From Actinomycetota bacterium (GTDB lineage Bacteria > Actinomycetota > Thermoleophilia > Solirubrobacterales > 70-9): a DNA stretch of 64,000 bases. The DNA lies in the NCBI GenBank assembly GCA_018268675.1, contig JAFDWB010000016.1, forward strand, positions 1 to 64,000, given 5' to 3'. Position 1 is the first letter of the stretch, and each line of letters starts with the position of its first letter. Made by a program: the position numbers and the translations under genes. A model generated the notes under the pieces. The model was given only the letters and a program-made list of their open reading frames with translations. It searched no databases and was not told the origin of the DNA. Shown here in pieces: positions 23,952-31,645 of this stretch.

Positions 23952-25672
23952 CCGAAGCGCCCGATCCGGCCGAGACCCCCGAGGTCGACACCGACCTCGT
24001 CCAGTCCGTCGTCGACGATCCCGACGACGGACACCTCGAGCCGGGCCAGCTCGTCCCCACCGGCGGCGTCCCACTTCAGCTCGGCGGCAACATCGCCGAG
24101 CTACGCCGAGCGGCGGGCGTCACGCAGGGGGAACTCGCCGCGAGGTCCGGCATCACGCAGGCAGCCGTCAACTACTTCGAGGCCGGGCGCCATATCCCGA
24201 CCCTCCTCGTCGCCTTGAAGATCGCGGGTTCCCTCGACACCGGGATCGACCGACTCACCGCCGGGATCTTCTGGAATCCCGGCCGGCTGGGCTCCGACCG
24301 CTCGGCCTCGGGACTTCGGGCGGTTCGGTCCCAGGGCTACTTCTCCACCCGTCCTGCCCATCTGCGGGCGGACGTGCCCTCCCTCCCGGTCTTCAGCCAG
24401 GACGAGGTCGCGGCCGTCATCGGCCACAACGTCAGGGCGGCGAGGCGTAGCCGCCATATCTCCCAGAGGGACCTCGGGCCCACCATCGGACTGGAACAGA
24501 CCCACGTCTCGAAGATCGAGCTCGGTCAGATCGAACCGACGTTGACGACGGTGATCGCGCTCGCGCGGGAGTTCGAGGTGGCGGTCGGAGCCCTGCTCGA
24601 CGGCATGCATTGGGGCGAGGTCGGTCCGGCCGACGCATGGGGGGAGGCGGCGGGCCGCCGTGGGCGGACGCGCGAGCTTCACTCGCTCGACGCCCTGGTC
24701 CTTCGAGGATGCCGCGAAGGAAAGGCGCCGTCGACGATCGCCAGAGAAGCATCCGCCGATGAGCCGACGGTGCGCAGATGCATCGAACGGCTACGCAGGA
24801 AGGGCCGCAGCCTGGACGCCGACCCCGCCACCTGGACGGAGGAGGATCTCGCGGACGAACTGGCACTCCGGCACGAGGAAGAGCTGCGTGCGAGCGATCC
24901 AATCGAGGAGAAGGACGCCGCGAAGGTCGTGGCGGGACACCTCCGCCGCCACCGTCGTAAGCAGGGCATCAGGCAGGAACCGCTCGGTGCATTGGGCGGG
25001 TTCTTCTCCGCCAACTCGGTTTCCCAATTCGAGAGGTTCGGCCCGAACTTCTTCCTCACGCATCTCGTCCGCCTCGCCGCCTCGCTGCGGGTGCCCTGCT
25101 CGGCTTTGACGGCGGGGCTGCGATGGGACCACTTCGCTGGGTCCTTCCTGCTCGCCCGCCACCCGCGGCTCCCGGACCGCTCGCCCGCAGCGGTGACCGG
25201 TAGGAACGCCCGGCGGATCCGACAGTCGGCGCGTCTCGCCGAAACCACGGTCGCCCGCCGTGTCAACCGGCGAAGCAACTACTTCAACGCCCTGGAGCAC
25301 GGCCGGAGCACGCCCCGCCCGATCTCCTTGTTGATGCTGGCCCGGGCGCTCGAGGTGGAGGTCGAGGACCTTCTCGAGGGCGTGCGCGACTGGTACGTGC
25401 GGCCCCTCCTCCCCCTCGCGATGACGGAGGCCGAGGAGGCCGCCGAGACGGCCTCGCGGCAGGAACAGCTCCTGCGACTCTGGAACCAAAACGTCGACCT
25501 TCGCGGCATCGCCGACGCCCTCGAGATGAAACCGCAGACCGTATTCGCGGTGGTCAACAGGCTGCGGGATGTGGGGGTCGACGTGCCCTACAGGAAGGCG
25601 CCGTTGACCCCCGCGCGGCTCTCAGAAAGGCTGCGGCGGCGGCGGGCGAGCCGAGCCCTGGTCACCCGCTGA
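23948..25672 (+). CDS. giant regulator with four XRE helix-turn-helix domains (copy 1)
   Basis: 574 residues. XRE domains lie at about 47-112, 157-224, 328-396 and 416-484. Two further HTH-like segments lie at about 243-285 (APSTIAREASADEPTVRRCI) and 497-550 (LRGIADALEMKPQTVFAVV). Each XRE domain ends in a variant of LxxGxxW (LTAGIFWNPG, LLDGMHWGE, LTAGLRWDH, LLEGVRDWYV). The overall layout is repeated in the next gene. Four tandem XRE units in one chain could bind four operator half-sites and bridge or loop DNA. GTG start overlaps the previous stop; the next gene starts 8 bp on. Confidence 0.82.
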   Translation: MTEAPDPAETPEVDTDLVQSVVDDPDDGHLEPGQLVPTGGVPLQLGGNIAELRRAAGVTQGELAARSGITQAAVNYFEAGRHIPTLLVALKIAGSLDTGIDRLTAGIFWNPGRLGSDRSASGLRAVRSQGYFSTRPAHLRADVPSLPVFSQDEVAAVIGHNVRAARRSRHISQRDLGPTIGLEQTHVSKIELGQIEPTLTTVIALAREFEVAVGALLDGMHWGEVGPADAWGEAAGRRGRTRELHSLDALVLRGCREGKAPSTIAREASADEPTVRRCIERLRRKGRSLDADPATWTEEDLADELALRHEEELRASDPIEEKDAAKVVAGHLRRHRRKQGIRQEPLGALGGFFSANSVSQFERFGPNFFLTHLVRLAASLRVPCSALTAGLRWDHFAGSFLLARHPRLPDRSPAAVTGRNARRIRQSARLAETTVARRVNRRSNYFNALEHGRSTPRPISLLMLARALEVEVEDLLEGVRDWYVRPLLPLAMTEAEEAAETASRQEQLLRLWNQNVDLRGIADALEMKPQTVFAVVNRLRDVGVDVPYRKAPLTPARLSERLRRRRASRALVTR

Positions 25673-25680
25673 GGATCTTG

Positions 25681-27462
25681 ATGCACGCCGAAAGCGGCCA
25701 GGCCGAAGTGCTCGACGGCGATGGAGGCGTCATCGCGGTCGAGGCTCAGTCGGAGGAGGAAGCGCAGGAGACCGGGGCCGGGAGTCCTGCCTTCCGGCGC
25801 CTCGGCTCGAACCTCCTCGGTCTGCGGGAGGCCGCGGGGAAGACGCAGGAATCGCTCGCCGCCAAGGTGGGCGGCCCCGACAGTCACCTCGGGTCGTCCT
25901 GGGTATCGCAGCTGGAGGCGGGGAGGGCCCAGACCGGAATCCTGCAGGGCCTGCGGCTGGCGGCGGCGCTCGACTCCTCCATCGACGAGCTGCTGGAGGG
26001 GATCTTCTGGAATCCCGGGGAGATCGCCCGCAAGCCAAGAGAGAAGAAACCCGACGCCGAACGTCTGGCGGGCTACCTCACGGTCCTGCCGCCGGGTGAG
26101 CCCGCCTTCGAAGAAGCCCCCGAGGTGGTAACCGTCGAGGACCGCAAGGACGTGGCCGCGGTCATAGCCCGGAACGTCAGGGACGCACGGACCCGTCGAC
26201 ACCTTCGACAGCGCGATCTCGGACTGGCCGACACCTCGGCGGCGGGACTGATCGAGTCCGGCATCCGCCAACCTGAGCTGCAGGGCCTGCTGACGATCGC
26301 CCGCTCCCTCGAGGTGCCCACCGAGTTCCTCCTGCGAGGGATGAGGTGGGAGCCACCCGATCTGAACCCGGGGATCGCGAGGGGGCGCGGGCGACGCCAC
26401 GACTTCCACGCCCACGACGAGGCGGTCACGAGACTCTGGCGCGACGACCTGACGGCGGCCGAGATCGCCGTCGAGATCGGCATCACCCAGCCCTCGGTGG
26501 AAGGCATCGTCCGTCGGCTTCGCGCGCGGGGCATCTACCTTCCCTCCCGGGTGGCCGGACGCCGCTCCGCGGGCGCCGCCCCGGCGGAGGACGCATCGGG
26601 GTTCCACCGTCGCCCGGCGCCCGACGCCGAAGACGTCGGCAGGCTGCATGACCGGATAGCGGCCAACCTGAAACGGCACCGCCTCGCCGCCGGCCTCAGC
26701 CTCGAACAACTCGCCGAAGCGACCGAGATGAGGCTGGACAACATCTGGCGCGCAGAGACCCAGCGGTCCGAACCGAGGCTGATGACGGCCGTCCGCCTCG
26801 CGGCGGGACTCCGGGTTCCGCTCGCGGCGATCACCCGAGGAATCACCTGGGACCCGGCGACCGACGCTCTCGGGCTCGAGGGCCAGGCGGAAGGATCGGA
26901 GCCGAGGTTCGGACCGAGGCTGGGGGCGAACATCCGCCGGCACCGGCGCCGGCTCGGCCTCTCACAGGAGGAGGTCGCGGCCAGGACCGGCATCTTCCGC
27001 CGGCACTTCAGCGCGATCGAGTCGGGTGCCGCCCTGCCCCGACCGATGAACCTTCTGGTCCTGGCCCACGGCCTCGAGGCCGACCTCGCCACGCTGCTCG
27101 CCGGAACCTGTGACTGGTATGTGCGGCCCCTGCCGCCGCCCGAATACGCCGACGGCGAGGGGCCGCCGACGAAGGCGGAGCGACAGGAGCGCCTCCTGCG
27201 CATGTGGGGCCAGGGGGCGAGCACGCGGTCGATCGCGGACGCCCTGGACCTGACGCCCTCGGCCGTCGGCGGGGTGATCAACGAAATGCGCGCGGTCGGG
27301 ATCGACGTGCCCTACCGCCACCCACCGACCAGCGCGGCCCAACTGTCGGGCCGGCTGCGCCGCCGCCGACGTGCCCGGCGACGGCCGGCGGTGGCGGCGA
27401 TGAGCGCGCCTCCTCCGAAGGCTCCGCCCAAATCAGCCGATCCGGGCGGGTGGCCGGCGTGA
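25681..27462 (+). CDS. giant regulator with four XRE helix-turn-helix domains (copy 2)
   Basis: 593 residues from ATG 25681 (GAGGA ribosome site 5 bp upstream; a TTG one codon earlier is possible). It has the same architecture as the preceding gene: XRE, XRE, HTH (TAAEIAVEIGITQPSVEGIV), XRE, XRE, C-terminal HTH (TRSIADALDLTPSAVGGVI). XRE tails read LLEGIFWNPG, LLRGMRWEP, ITRGITWDP and LLAGTCDWYV. The C-terminal DWYVRPLPPPE and VGIDVPYRHPP blocks are nearly shared with copy 1, so the two genes arose by tandem duplication and then diverged. Last gene of the plus-strand operon, followed by hairpins. Confidence 0.82.
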   Translation: MHAESGQAEVLDGDGGVIAVEAQSEEEAQETGAGSPAFRRLGSNLLGLREAAGKTQESLAAKVGGPDSHLGSSWVSQLEAGRAQTGILQGLRLAAALDSSIDELLEGIFWNPGEIARKPREKKPDAERLAGYLTVLPPGEPAFEEAPEVVTVEDRKDVAAVIARNVRDARTRRHLRQRDLGLADTSAAGLIESGIRQPELQGLLTIARSLEVPTEFLLRGMRWEPPDLNPGIARGRGRRHDFHAHDEAVTRLWRDDLTAAEIAVEIGITQPSVEGIVRRLRARGIYLPSRVAGRRSAGAAPAEDASGFHRRPAPDAEDVGRLHDRIAANLKRHRLAAGLSLEQLAEATEMRLDNIWRAETQRSEPRLMTAVRLAAGLRVPLAAITRGITWDPATDALGLEGQAEGSEPRFGPRLGANIRRHRRRLGLSQEEVAARTGIFRRHFSAIESGAALPRPMNLLVLAHGLEADLATLLAGTCDWYVRPLPPPEYADGEGPPTKAERQERLLRMWGQGASTRSIADALDLTPSAVGGVINEMRAVGIDVPYRHPPTSAAQLSGRLRRRRRARRRPAVAAMSAPPPKAPPKSADPGGWPA

Positions 27463-27760
27463 AACGTCGCCGTGTCCGGCCTCCTGTGGGCCTGCGAGGC
27501 AGGCCCGAGGGGTTACGGTCGCAATCGGGGGTGCAGGCCACACGTGGCCGGACAAGGGCGCGCCCGCCAGATAGGCGGGCGCGGGGGAAGCGCCGGACCT
27601 CGATACCTCGACTTGCGGCGACTCGCGAGGATCGGCCTGCTGAGGTCGCCCGCTAGCTCCACTCGTAGCCTTCGCTGCGGGCCTTCAGGCGGTCGGCAGT
27701 GTTAGCTCTGGTCGCGCGACAGAGTCAAGTCGCCATCCCCGCGCCCCGTCGCCCTCGGCC
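27463..27760. terminator. intergenic block with two strong hairpins between convergent operons
   Basis: GGGCCTGC-GAG-GCAGGCCC (27488-27506) is 25 bp after the regulator stop and probably ends the plus-strand operon. A 10-bp perfect stem with AGATA loop (27559-27583) follows. No convincing gene lies here, although a promoter-like pair on the minus strand (27699-27728) points into this block, so a short untranslated RNA is possible. Confidence 0.5.
27699..27728 (-). promoter_or_regulatory. promoter-like element firing into the intergenic block
   Basis: On the minus strand TTGACT (27723-27728), an 18-base spacer, then TAACAC (27699-27704). The spacer ends in CCAGAGC, exactly as in the promoter at 31035-31064, which has the same 18-base spacing. 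Nothing annotated lies downstream before the 3' end of the plus operon. Confidence 0.45.
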
Positions 27761-28021
27761 TCATCTCTTCTTCCGCCGGCCCCGGTCACGCTCCCGTCGC
27801 CCTTCCGCCATTTCGCGGTCCAACCTTTCCCGGTCGCTGTAGATCACGAAGAGCCAGTCCAGGATCTCGACGACGATGTAGGCGACGACGTAACCGAGGA
27901 CGAAGCCGGCGACCGCGCCGGCCACGCTTGGCGTCCATGCGTAGCCACCGGCGAGGCCGCCCGCGAAGGCCAGGGCGACCTCAAGGGCCAAGGTCAGCCC
28001 GACGTAGTGGTCCACCTTCAC
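27761..28021 (-). CDS. small membrane protein
   Basis: 86 residues from GTG 28021 with an AGGAG site. Two or three hydrophobic segments (VGLTLALEVALAFAGGLAGG, VAGAVAGFVLGYVVAYIVVE) are followed by a strongly charged Arg/Lys tail (RREMAEG-type, ending RGRRKKR) that should lie in the cytoplasm. Last gene of the small-protein operon. No family recognised; a membrane anchor or holin-like role cannot be judged. Confidence 0.6.
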   Translation of the reverse strand: MKVDHYVGLTLALEVALAFAGGLAGGYAWTPSVAGAVAGFVLGYVVAYIVVEILDWLFVIYSDRERLDREMAEGRRERDRGRRKKR

Positions 28022-28062
28022 GGTCCAACTCCTACTTCGCGGTGCCGGCCGGGCGCCACCGC

Positions 28063-28458
28063 TCAGGCCGGCCCCCGCCGGCAGATCAACTCGGTGGGGT
28101 CGAGCAGCTCCTCCCCGCGGGTGAGCCAACGGGCGACGAGGGACGCCGAGTCGGGTCCCGTCAGCTCGATCCTGCCCTCGGCGGGATCGAAGGTGCCGAC
28201 CGCGATGACCGCGTCCTGCGGCACCACCATCCTCGCCGCCGTCGGGTAGTTCTCCGCCAGCCGGCCATATGCGTGCGCGACGCGGTCGGCCAGGCTCGCC
28301 ATGTTGACCTGGTCGTATATGCCACCCTCGAAGTAGATCTCCGTCAGGCCCGATCCGTCGGGCCGGCCGACGATGCCCGACGCGGGCGCGATCGATCCGG
28401 TCGCCGGATGGTCGCCTGCGGGGACGTAGACGACCGGGTCGGTGGCGATCAAGAACAT
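28063..28458 (-). CDS. ICE protein of unknown function
   Basis: 131 residues from ATG 28458 with a GGGAGGG ribosome site. The N-terminus is beta-rich (MFLIATDPVVYVPAGDH), with GLTEIYFEGGIYDQVNMASLA in the middle and a C-terminal half (AVIAVGTFDPAEGRIELTG) that looks like a small beta-sandwich. No motif recognised. Gaps of 41 bp downstream and 67 bp upstream make it the least tightly packed gene of the operon. Confidence 0.55.
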   Translation of the reverse strand: MFLIATDPVVYVPAGDHPATGSIAPASGIVGRPDGSGLTEIYFEGGIYDQVNMASLADRVAHAYGRLAENYPTAARMVVPQDAVIAVGTFDPAEGRIELTGPDSASLVARWLTRGEELLDPTELICRRGPA

Positions 28459-28525
28459 CCCTCCCCGCCTTCGCCGGCCTGCGACCCAATGTGGCAGGCC
28501 TTCGGCCCCCGCTCGGTCCTGATCC

Positions 28526-28924
28526 TCATCTCTCTCCTCCTCGTTCCAGTTCTTCGAGGACCCGCGAGCAGGATCTTCCGGCCTGCTCGAAGACCTCGCG
28601 CTGCTCGTCGTCGACGCTCGGATCGCACCGGCAGGCCTCCTCGGCGTAGCGGGCCACCCGCCTGAGCGCCCGCCGCAGCCGATCAGGCTCCAGCGAGAAG
28701 CCGAACTCGGCCTGGTCGGCCTCGGGCATCCCAAGCTCGATCAGCCACCATCGAGGCAACCAGGCGAGGTCGGTCATCAACTGGAGATCGTCCCGGTAGC
28801 GGGCGATCGGCGCTTCGTCGGGATACTCGTCGTCGAGCCCGGTCTCGCCTCCCACGAAGAACCGATAACCCATCAACTCCACCAGCGCGTTTCGGCCCTC
28901 TCGGTCGATGGTCGGCGCGCTCAT
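28526..28924 (-). CDS. ICE protein of paralogous family A (copy 2)
   Basis: 132 residues, paralogue of the plus-strand gene at 23125-23547: TIDREGRNALVELMGYRFFV, then LMTDLAWLPRWWLIELGMP, then LEPDRLRRALRRVARYAEEA. It has an extra acidic insertion (GLDDEYPDEAP) after the first block. Function unknown. ATG overlaps the stop of the upstream gene (ATGA). Confidence 0.65.
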   Translation of the reverse strand: MSAPTIDREGRNALVELMGYRFFVGGETGLDDEYPDEAPIARYRDDLQLMTDLAWLPRWWLIELGMPEADQAEFGFSLEPDRLRRALRRVARYAEEACRCDPSVDDEQREVFEQAGRSCSRVLEELERGGER

Positions 28925-29238
28925 CGCGGTCCGCCTTCTTCGGTCGCGTCGCGGTAGGCATCAATCATCGCGCCCGCGACGTAGATCCAGTCAGGGGTCC
29001 TGACGGCCGCGAGGAGTTCCTCATGCAGCCGGGGCAGGAGCTTGGCGACCCGCGAGATGTCGAGGTGGCCGTCTTTTGCCAGATCGTCCAGCCTCTCGAC
29101 CACGACATCGTGGAGGGCGTCGTGGCGCAGGCAGGTGAGCAGGAAGTCCCGAGGCACAGCTCCCGAGATCTTGTCGCCGTCCCCGACCTCGCGAACATCG
29201 CAGCGGGCGGCTCGCGCCTCCTGCGAGGTCATCCTCAT
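28921..29238 (-). CDS. ICE protein of paralogous family B (DW-LI motif)
   Basis: 105 residues. The core FLLTCLRHDALHDVVVERL, GHLDISRVAKLLPRLHEELL and DWIYVAGAMID aligns with the proteins at 31343-31645 and 30398-30964. The family signature is a LRHDxL helix, then an LxPxLxExL helix, then DWxxxAxxLI. No known domain is recognised. Coupled by ATGA overlaps on both sides, so it is made stoichiometrically with its neighbours. Confidence 0.62.
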   Translation of the reverse strand: MRMTSQEARAARCDVREVGDGDKISGAVPRDFLLTCLRHDALHDVVVERLDDLAKDGHLDISRVAKLLPRLHEELLAAVRTPDWIYVAGAMIDAYRDATEEGGPR

Positions 29239-29615
29239 GCCTCCTCCGAGGGCGTGCTGCTTGCGCTCTCGGCAGTTGCCTCTACGACTTGGCCGTCGGG
29301 GTCCACGCCGAGGACGGCGAGCGCCCACGGCTCCTCGACTGTCGGGGAGTAGAAGTGCTGCATGGATCCGCGCACCGGCTTCTGGTCGACCAGCGCCACG
29401 GCCCCGTGGTCGGCAAGCACGCGGACGTGGTAGCTGACGTTCGAGAGCGGCTCTTTCAGCACTTCCGACAACCGGCGGGGGCTGATCGCGGCGCCCTCCT
29501 CGAACATCGCCCGGAGGATCTGCCTCCGCAGCTCATGGCGCAACGCGACGAGCAGGTCGGCCTCGGCCTGCCCGCCACCCGCACCGCGCACGACGACCTG
29601 TTTCCCTTCACCCAT
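29235..29615 (-). CDS. ArsR-like winged-helix regulator in the ICE
   Basis: 126 residues from ATG 29615. The winged helix is clear: ALRHELRRQILRAMFEEGAA, ISPRRLSEVLKEPLSNVSYHV, RVLADHGAVALVDQ, and a wing ending RGSMQHFY. No Cys metal site is seen. Stand-alone HTH of this form usually represses its own operon. It overlaps the XRE gene by 8 bp and the next gene by 4 bp. Confidence 0.8.
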   Translation of the reverse strand: MGEGKQVVVRGAGGGQAEADLLVALRHELRRQILRAMFEEGAAISPRRLSEVLKEPLSNVSYHVRVLADHGAVALVDQKPVRGSMQHFYSPTVEEPWALAVLGVDPDGQVVEATAESASSTPSEEA

Positions 29616-29925
29616 CCTGACCGCCTCCCGTGGTCGTCCAACCCGCCCCGCCCTCGGCGGACGGGTCCCACCTGATTCCGTCGAAGAGGTCCTCGACTTC
29701 GACGCCGAGCGCGCCTGCGAGCAGGTAGATGACGTCCACCTCCACCTTGCGCCGGCCGTCCAGAAGTTCGTCCAGTTCCCCGAGGTCGAGTTTCGCGCGG
29801 GCCGCGAGCGTCTCCTTCGAGTACCCGCGCTCGCGTCGCAGCGATTCAACCCTCTCGGAGAAGTTGACGCGGGCGGGCGGCACGGGTCCCTCGACCCTGC
29901 ATCCCGGATTCGGTGACACGCTCAT
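29608..29925 (-). CDS. single-domain XRE regulator with GIRWDP tail
   Basis: 105 residues. The XRE HTH lies at about 20-88 (FSERVESLRRERGYSKETLA, KLDLGELDELLDGRRKVEVD) and ends VEDLFDGIRWDP, the same tail as the eight XRE units of the giant regulators. The C-terminal 17 residues are Gly-rich. Probably a local regulator or heterotypic partner of the giants. Overlaps both neighbours. Confidence 0.8.
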   Translation of the reverse strand: MSVSPNPGCRVEGPVPPARVNFSERVESLRRERGYSKETLAARAKLDLGELDELLDGRRKVEVDVIYLLAGALGVEVEDLFDGIRWDPSAEGGAGWTTTGGGQDG

Positions 29926-30398
29926 CCGGCGCCCGCCGCCTCGATCAACGCGGGTCCCCAGTCCTCGTCCGGCGCCCTGTCGGCGGCGATGTTGCCGATC
30001 CGCTCGACCTTCGCGGTGAGGGCGCGGATGCGCTCCTCGGGCGTCAGCAGCGTCTGCCCGGCCGGGATCTTCGCCACCTCGCGGATCTGGTCGAGCGCCT
30101 GCGATTCGGGTGACCTCGAACCCCGTTCGAAGGCGAGGGCCGCCGCGATGATCTCCACCTGTAGCGCCTCCACCATTTCGCCGCTCGGGGCGCCGTCTGG
30201 AGCGAGGTAGCCGCAGTCGGGATCGCGGGTGTAGCCGAAGGCCTCAAGCGCCCGCCAGACGAAGCGGATCGGCATGTAGATCCGCTCCGCGAGATCGGGT
30301 TCGGCAAAGAAGTGGTCCGCTCGCACCCTGCGGGCCTCCTCGCGCTCGGCCTCCGTGACGCAGGCGGGGACGGCGGCGGCTTCGCCTCGGCTGGCCAT
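29922..30398 (-). CDS. ICE protein of unknown function, DW-LI C-terminus
   Basis: 158 residues. A helical N-terminus (TEAEREEARRVRADHFFAEP), then FVWRALEAFGYTRDPDCGYL, and a long helix rich in Arg/Glu (RIRALTAKVERIGNIAADRA). It ends DEDWGPALIEAAGAG, which matches the DWxxxAxxLI end of the family B proteins although the rest differs. No domain recognised. TGATG overlap to the upstream gene. Confidence 0.58.
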   Translation of the reverse strand: MASRGEAAAVPACVTEAEREEARRVRADHFFAEPDLAERIYMPIRFVWRALEAFGYTRDPDCGYLAPDGAPSGEMVEALQVEIIAAALAFERGSRSPESQALDQIREVAKIPAGQTLLTPEERIRALTAKVERIGNIAADRAPDEDWGPALIEAAGAG

Positions 30399-30964
30399 CA
30401 GGACGCTCCCCCCTTCGCGGCCGGCCCGGTCACGTCGCGGGCCTCCGCGATCAACTGGCCGGCGATGATGTTCCAGTCCTCTTCGGTGCCCGAGCGCAGG
30501 GCGTCGAGGATCTCCTCCTTCACCGCTCCTCCTCGGTAGGCGGGGTCGAAGCCTCGCCTGCCGATCTCCGGCCTCCGTTGGAGTCGCTCGCCGACGAACG
30601 GGTCGTCGGCAAGGGCGCGGAGGAACGCTCGGATCATGGAGATCTCGAACACGTTCTCCTGCTCGGAGCGGCGCGATCCGTCTGCTTCGACGGGGGGCGC
30701 CTCGGGGTCGAGGACGTGTTCCGCGACGGCCGCCCAGTCGGCCTCGTCGGCCACGTCGGTGGCCTCGCTGAGGAAGGGCGCCAGCGAGTTGGCGACGACC
30801 GTCCAATGGTATTTGCCGAGGACCACGTGCTCGAAGAGCAGCTCGGTGACGGCGTCGTCGACCGTGTCGTGGGCCAGCGCGACCATCAGGAAGCGGCGGC
30901 GCTCCTCGTCCGCCGCGACCCAGGCCGCGGCAGTTTCGACTGGCTCTGGAAGCGTGGTGTTCAT
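30398..30964 (-). CDS. ICE protein of paralogous family B, duplicated (first gene of the operon)
   Basis: 188 residues. The N-terminal half (RRFLMVALAHDTVDDAVTEL, VVANSLAPFLSEATDVADEADW) and the C-terminal end (EEDWNIIAGQLIAEARD) each carry the family B signature, so this member may be a fused duplication. ATG 30964 has a strong GGGGGGAG ribosome site. It is the first gene after the promoter at 31035-31064 and leads an eight-gene minus-strand operon ending at 27761. Confidence 0.62.
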   Translation of the reverse strand: MNTTLPEPVETAAAWVAADEERRRFLMVALAHDTVDDAVTELLFEHVVLGKYHWTVVANSLAPFLSEATDVADEADWAAVAEHVLDPEAPPVEADGSRRSEQENVFEISMIRAFLRALADDPFVGERLQRRPEIGRRGFDPAYRGGAVKEEILDALRSGTEEDWNIIAGQLIAEARDVTGPAAKGGAS

Positions 30965-31034
30965 GGTCTCCCCCCTCAAAGGGTCTTTTCGTCGTTTTTT
31001 GGCTCTGTATAAGGCGTTCAACTGATGCCCACAC

Positions 31035-31064
31035 GTGATAGCTCTGGGTCGGCCCACCAGTCAA
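31035..31064 (-). promoter_or_regulatory. promoter of the small-protein operon
   Basis: Minus strand TTGACT (31059-31064), 18-base spacer, TATCAC (31035-31040), with the transcript starting about 65 bases before the 30964 start codon. The sequence around it is shared with 27699-27728 (TTGACT, CCAGAGC just before the -10). Confidence 0.55.
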
Positions 31065-31118
31065 GTCGCCCACCGACACCCGACAGGCAACGACGCCGCG
31101 CGGACCCGCCGCAGGCCG

Positions 31119-31346
31119 TCATTCAGGCGCACGGCGCCTCCGGCGGTCCAGCGGGCCGGAACTCCCGAGCCACAGCATCAGGGCGCCCAGCGCCGCGATC
31201 AGCAGGCCCAGGGGTTCGCCCCGGACGGCCGCCCCGAGGAGGCCGAGGACGACGGCCACCCGGCCCGCCAGCCGCAGGATGAATCCGCCGGCGACCACGG
31301 TCGCGAGGACGATCAGGACCGCGGCGCCGAGGGCCGAGACGATCAT
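31119..31346 (-). CDS. small membrane protein
   Basis: 75 residues with two or three hydrophobic segments (LGAAVLIVLATVVAGGFIL, VAVVLGLLGAAV, LLIAALGALMLWLG) and a basic tail (RRRRRAPE). ATG overlaps the stop of the upstream gene (ATGA). It ends 54 bp before the -35 box of the next operon. No family recognised. Confidence 0.55.
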   Translation of the reverse strand: MIVSALGAAVLIVLATVVAGGFILRLAGRVAVVLGLLGAAVRGEPLGLLIAALGALMLWLGSSGPLDRRRRRAPE

Positions 31347-31645
31347 GCGGCCCGCCTCCTCGCGTCTGGGGGTATGCGCCGGGCGATGGCTGGGGGCATC
31401 TCGACCGAGGCGGCTCCGTCATCTTCGATCAGGCAGAGGGCGGCGAGCTGCCAGTCCTCGACCGAGGTGGCGTCGAGCGCCTCCTCGATCAATGGCCGAA
31501 GCTCGTCCCCCAGGCTGACCGGGTCGAGGGTTCCGTCGGAGCGGTGCCCGGCGATCACCTCCTCAAGCCTGGGGCGCAACACGTGGTGCCGGAGCACACT
31601 CAGCGCGTAGTCGGTGTTCGGATCACCTGCGGCGACATCGCTCAT
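31343..31645 (-). CDS. ICE protein of paralogous family B (DW-LI motif)
   Basis: 100 residues from ATG 31645 (AGGAG site 8 bp upstream); GTG 31654 is an alternative. DYALSVLRHHVLRPRLEEV, then LDPVSLGDELRPLIEEAL, then VEDWQLAALCLIEDD aligns along its length with the gene at 28921-29238. It lies downstream of the integrase on the same strand, so family B flanks the integrase side of the operon. Function unknown. Confidence 0.62.
   Translation of the reverse strand: MSDVAAGDPNTDYALSVLRHHVLRPRLEEVIAGHRSDGTLDPVSLGDELRPLIEEALDATSVEDWQLAALCLIEDDGAASVEMPPAIARRIPPDARRRAA

Noticed and set aside
27641-27661. GAGGTCGCCCGCTAGCTCCA, resembling the tRNA-Ala 3' end, as a right attachment site
   Set aside because: Only short blocks (GAGGTCG, CTAGCTCCA) match and the TTCGAATCC T-loop is absent; it lies in the middle of element genes, so it is not a convincing att site.
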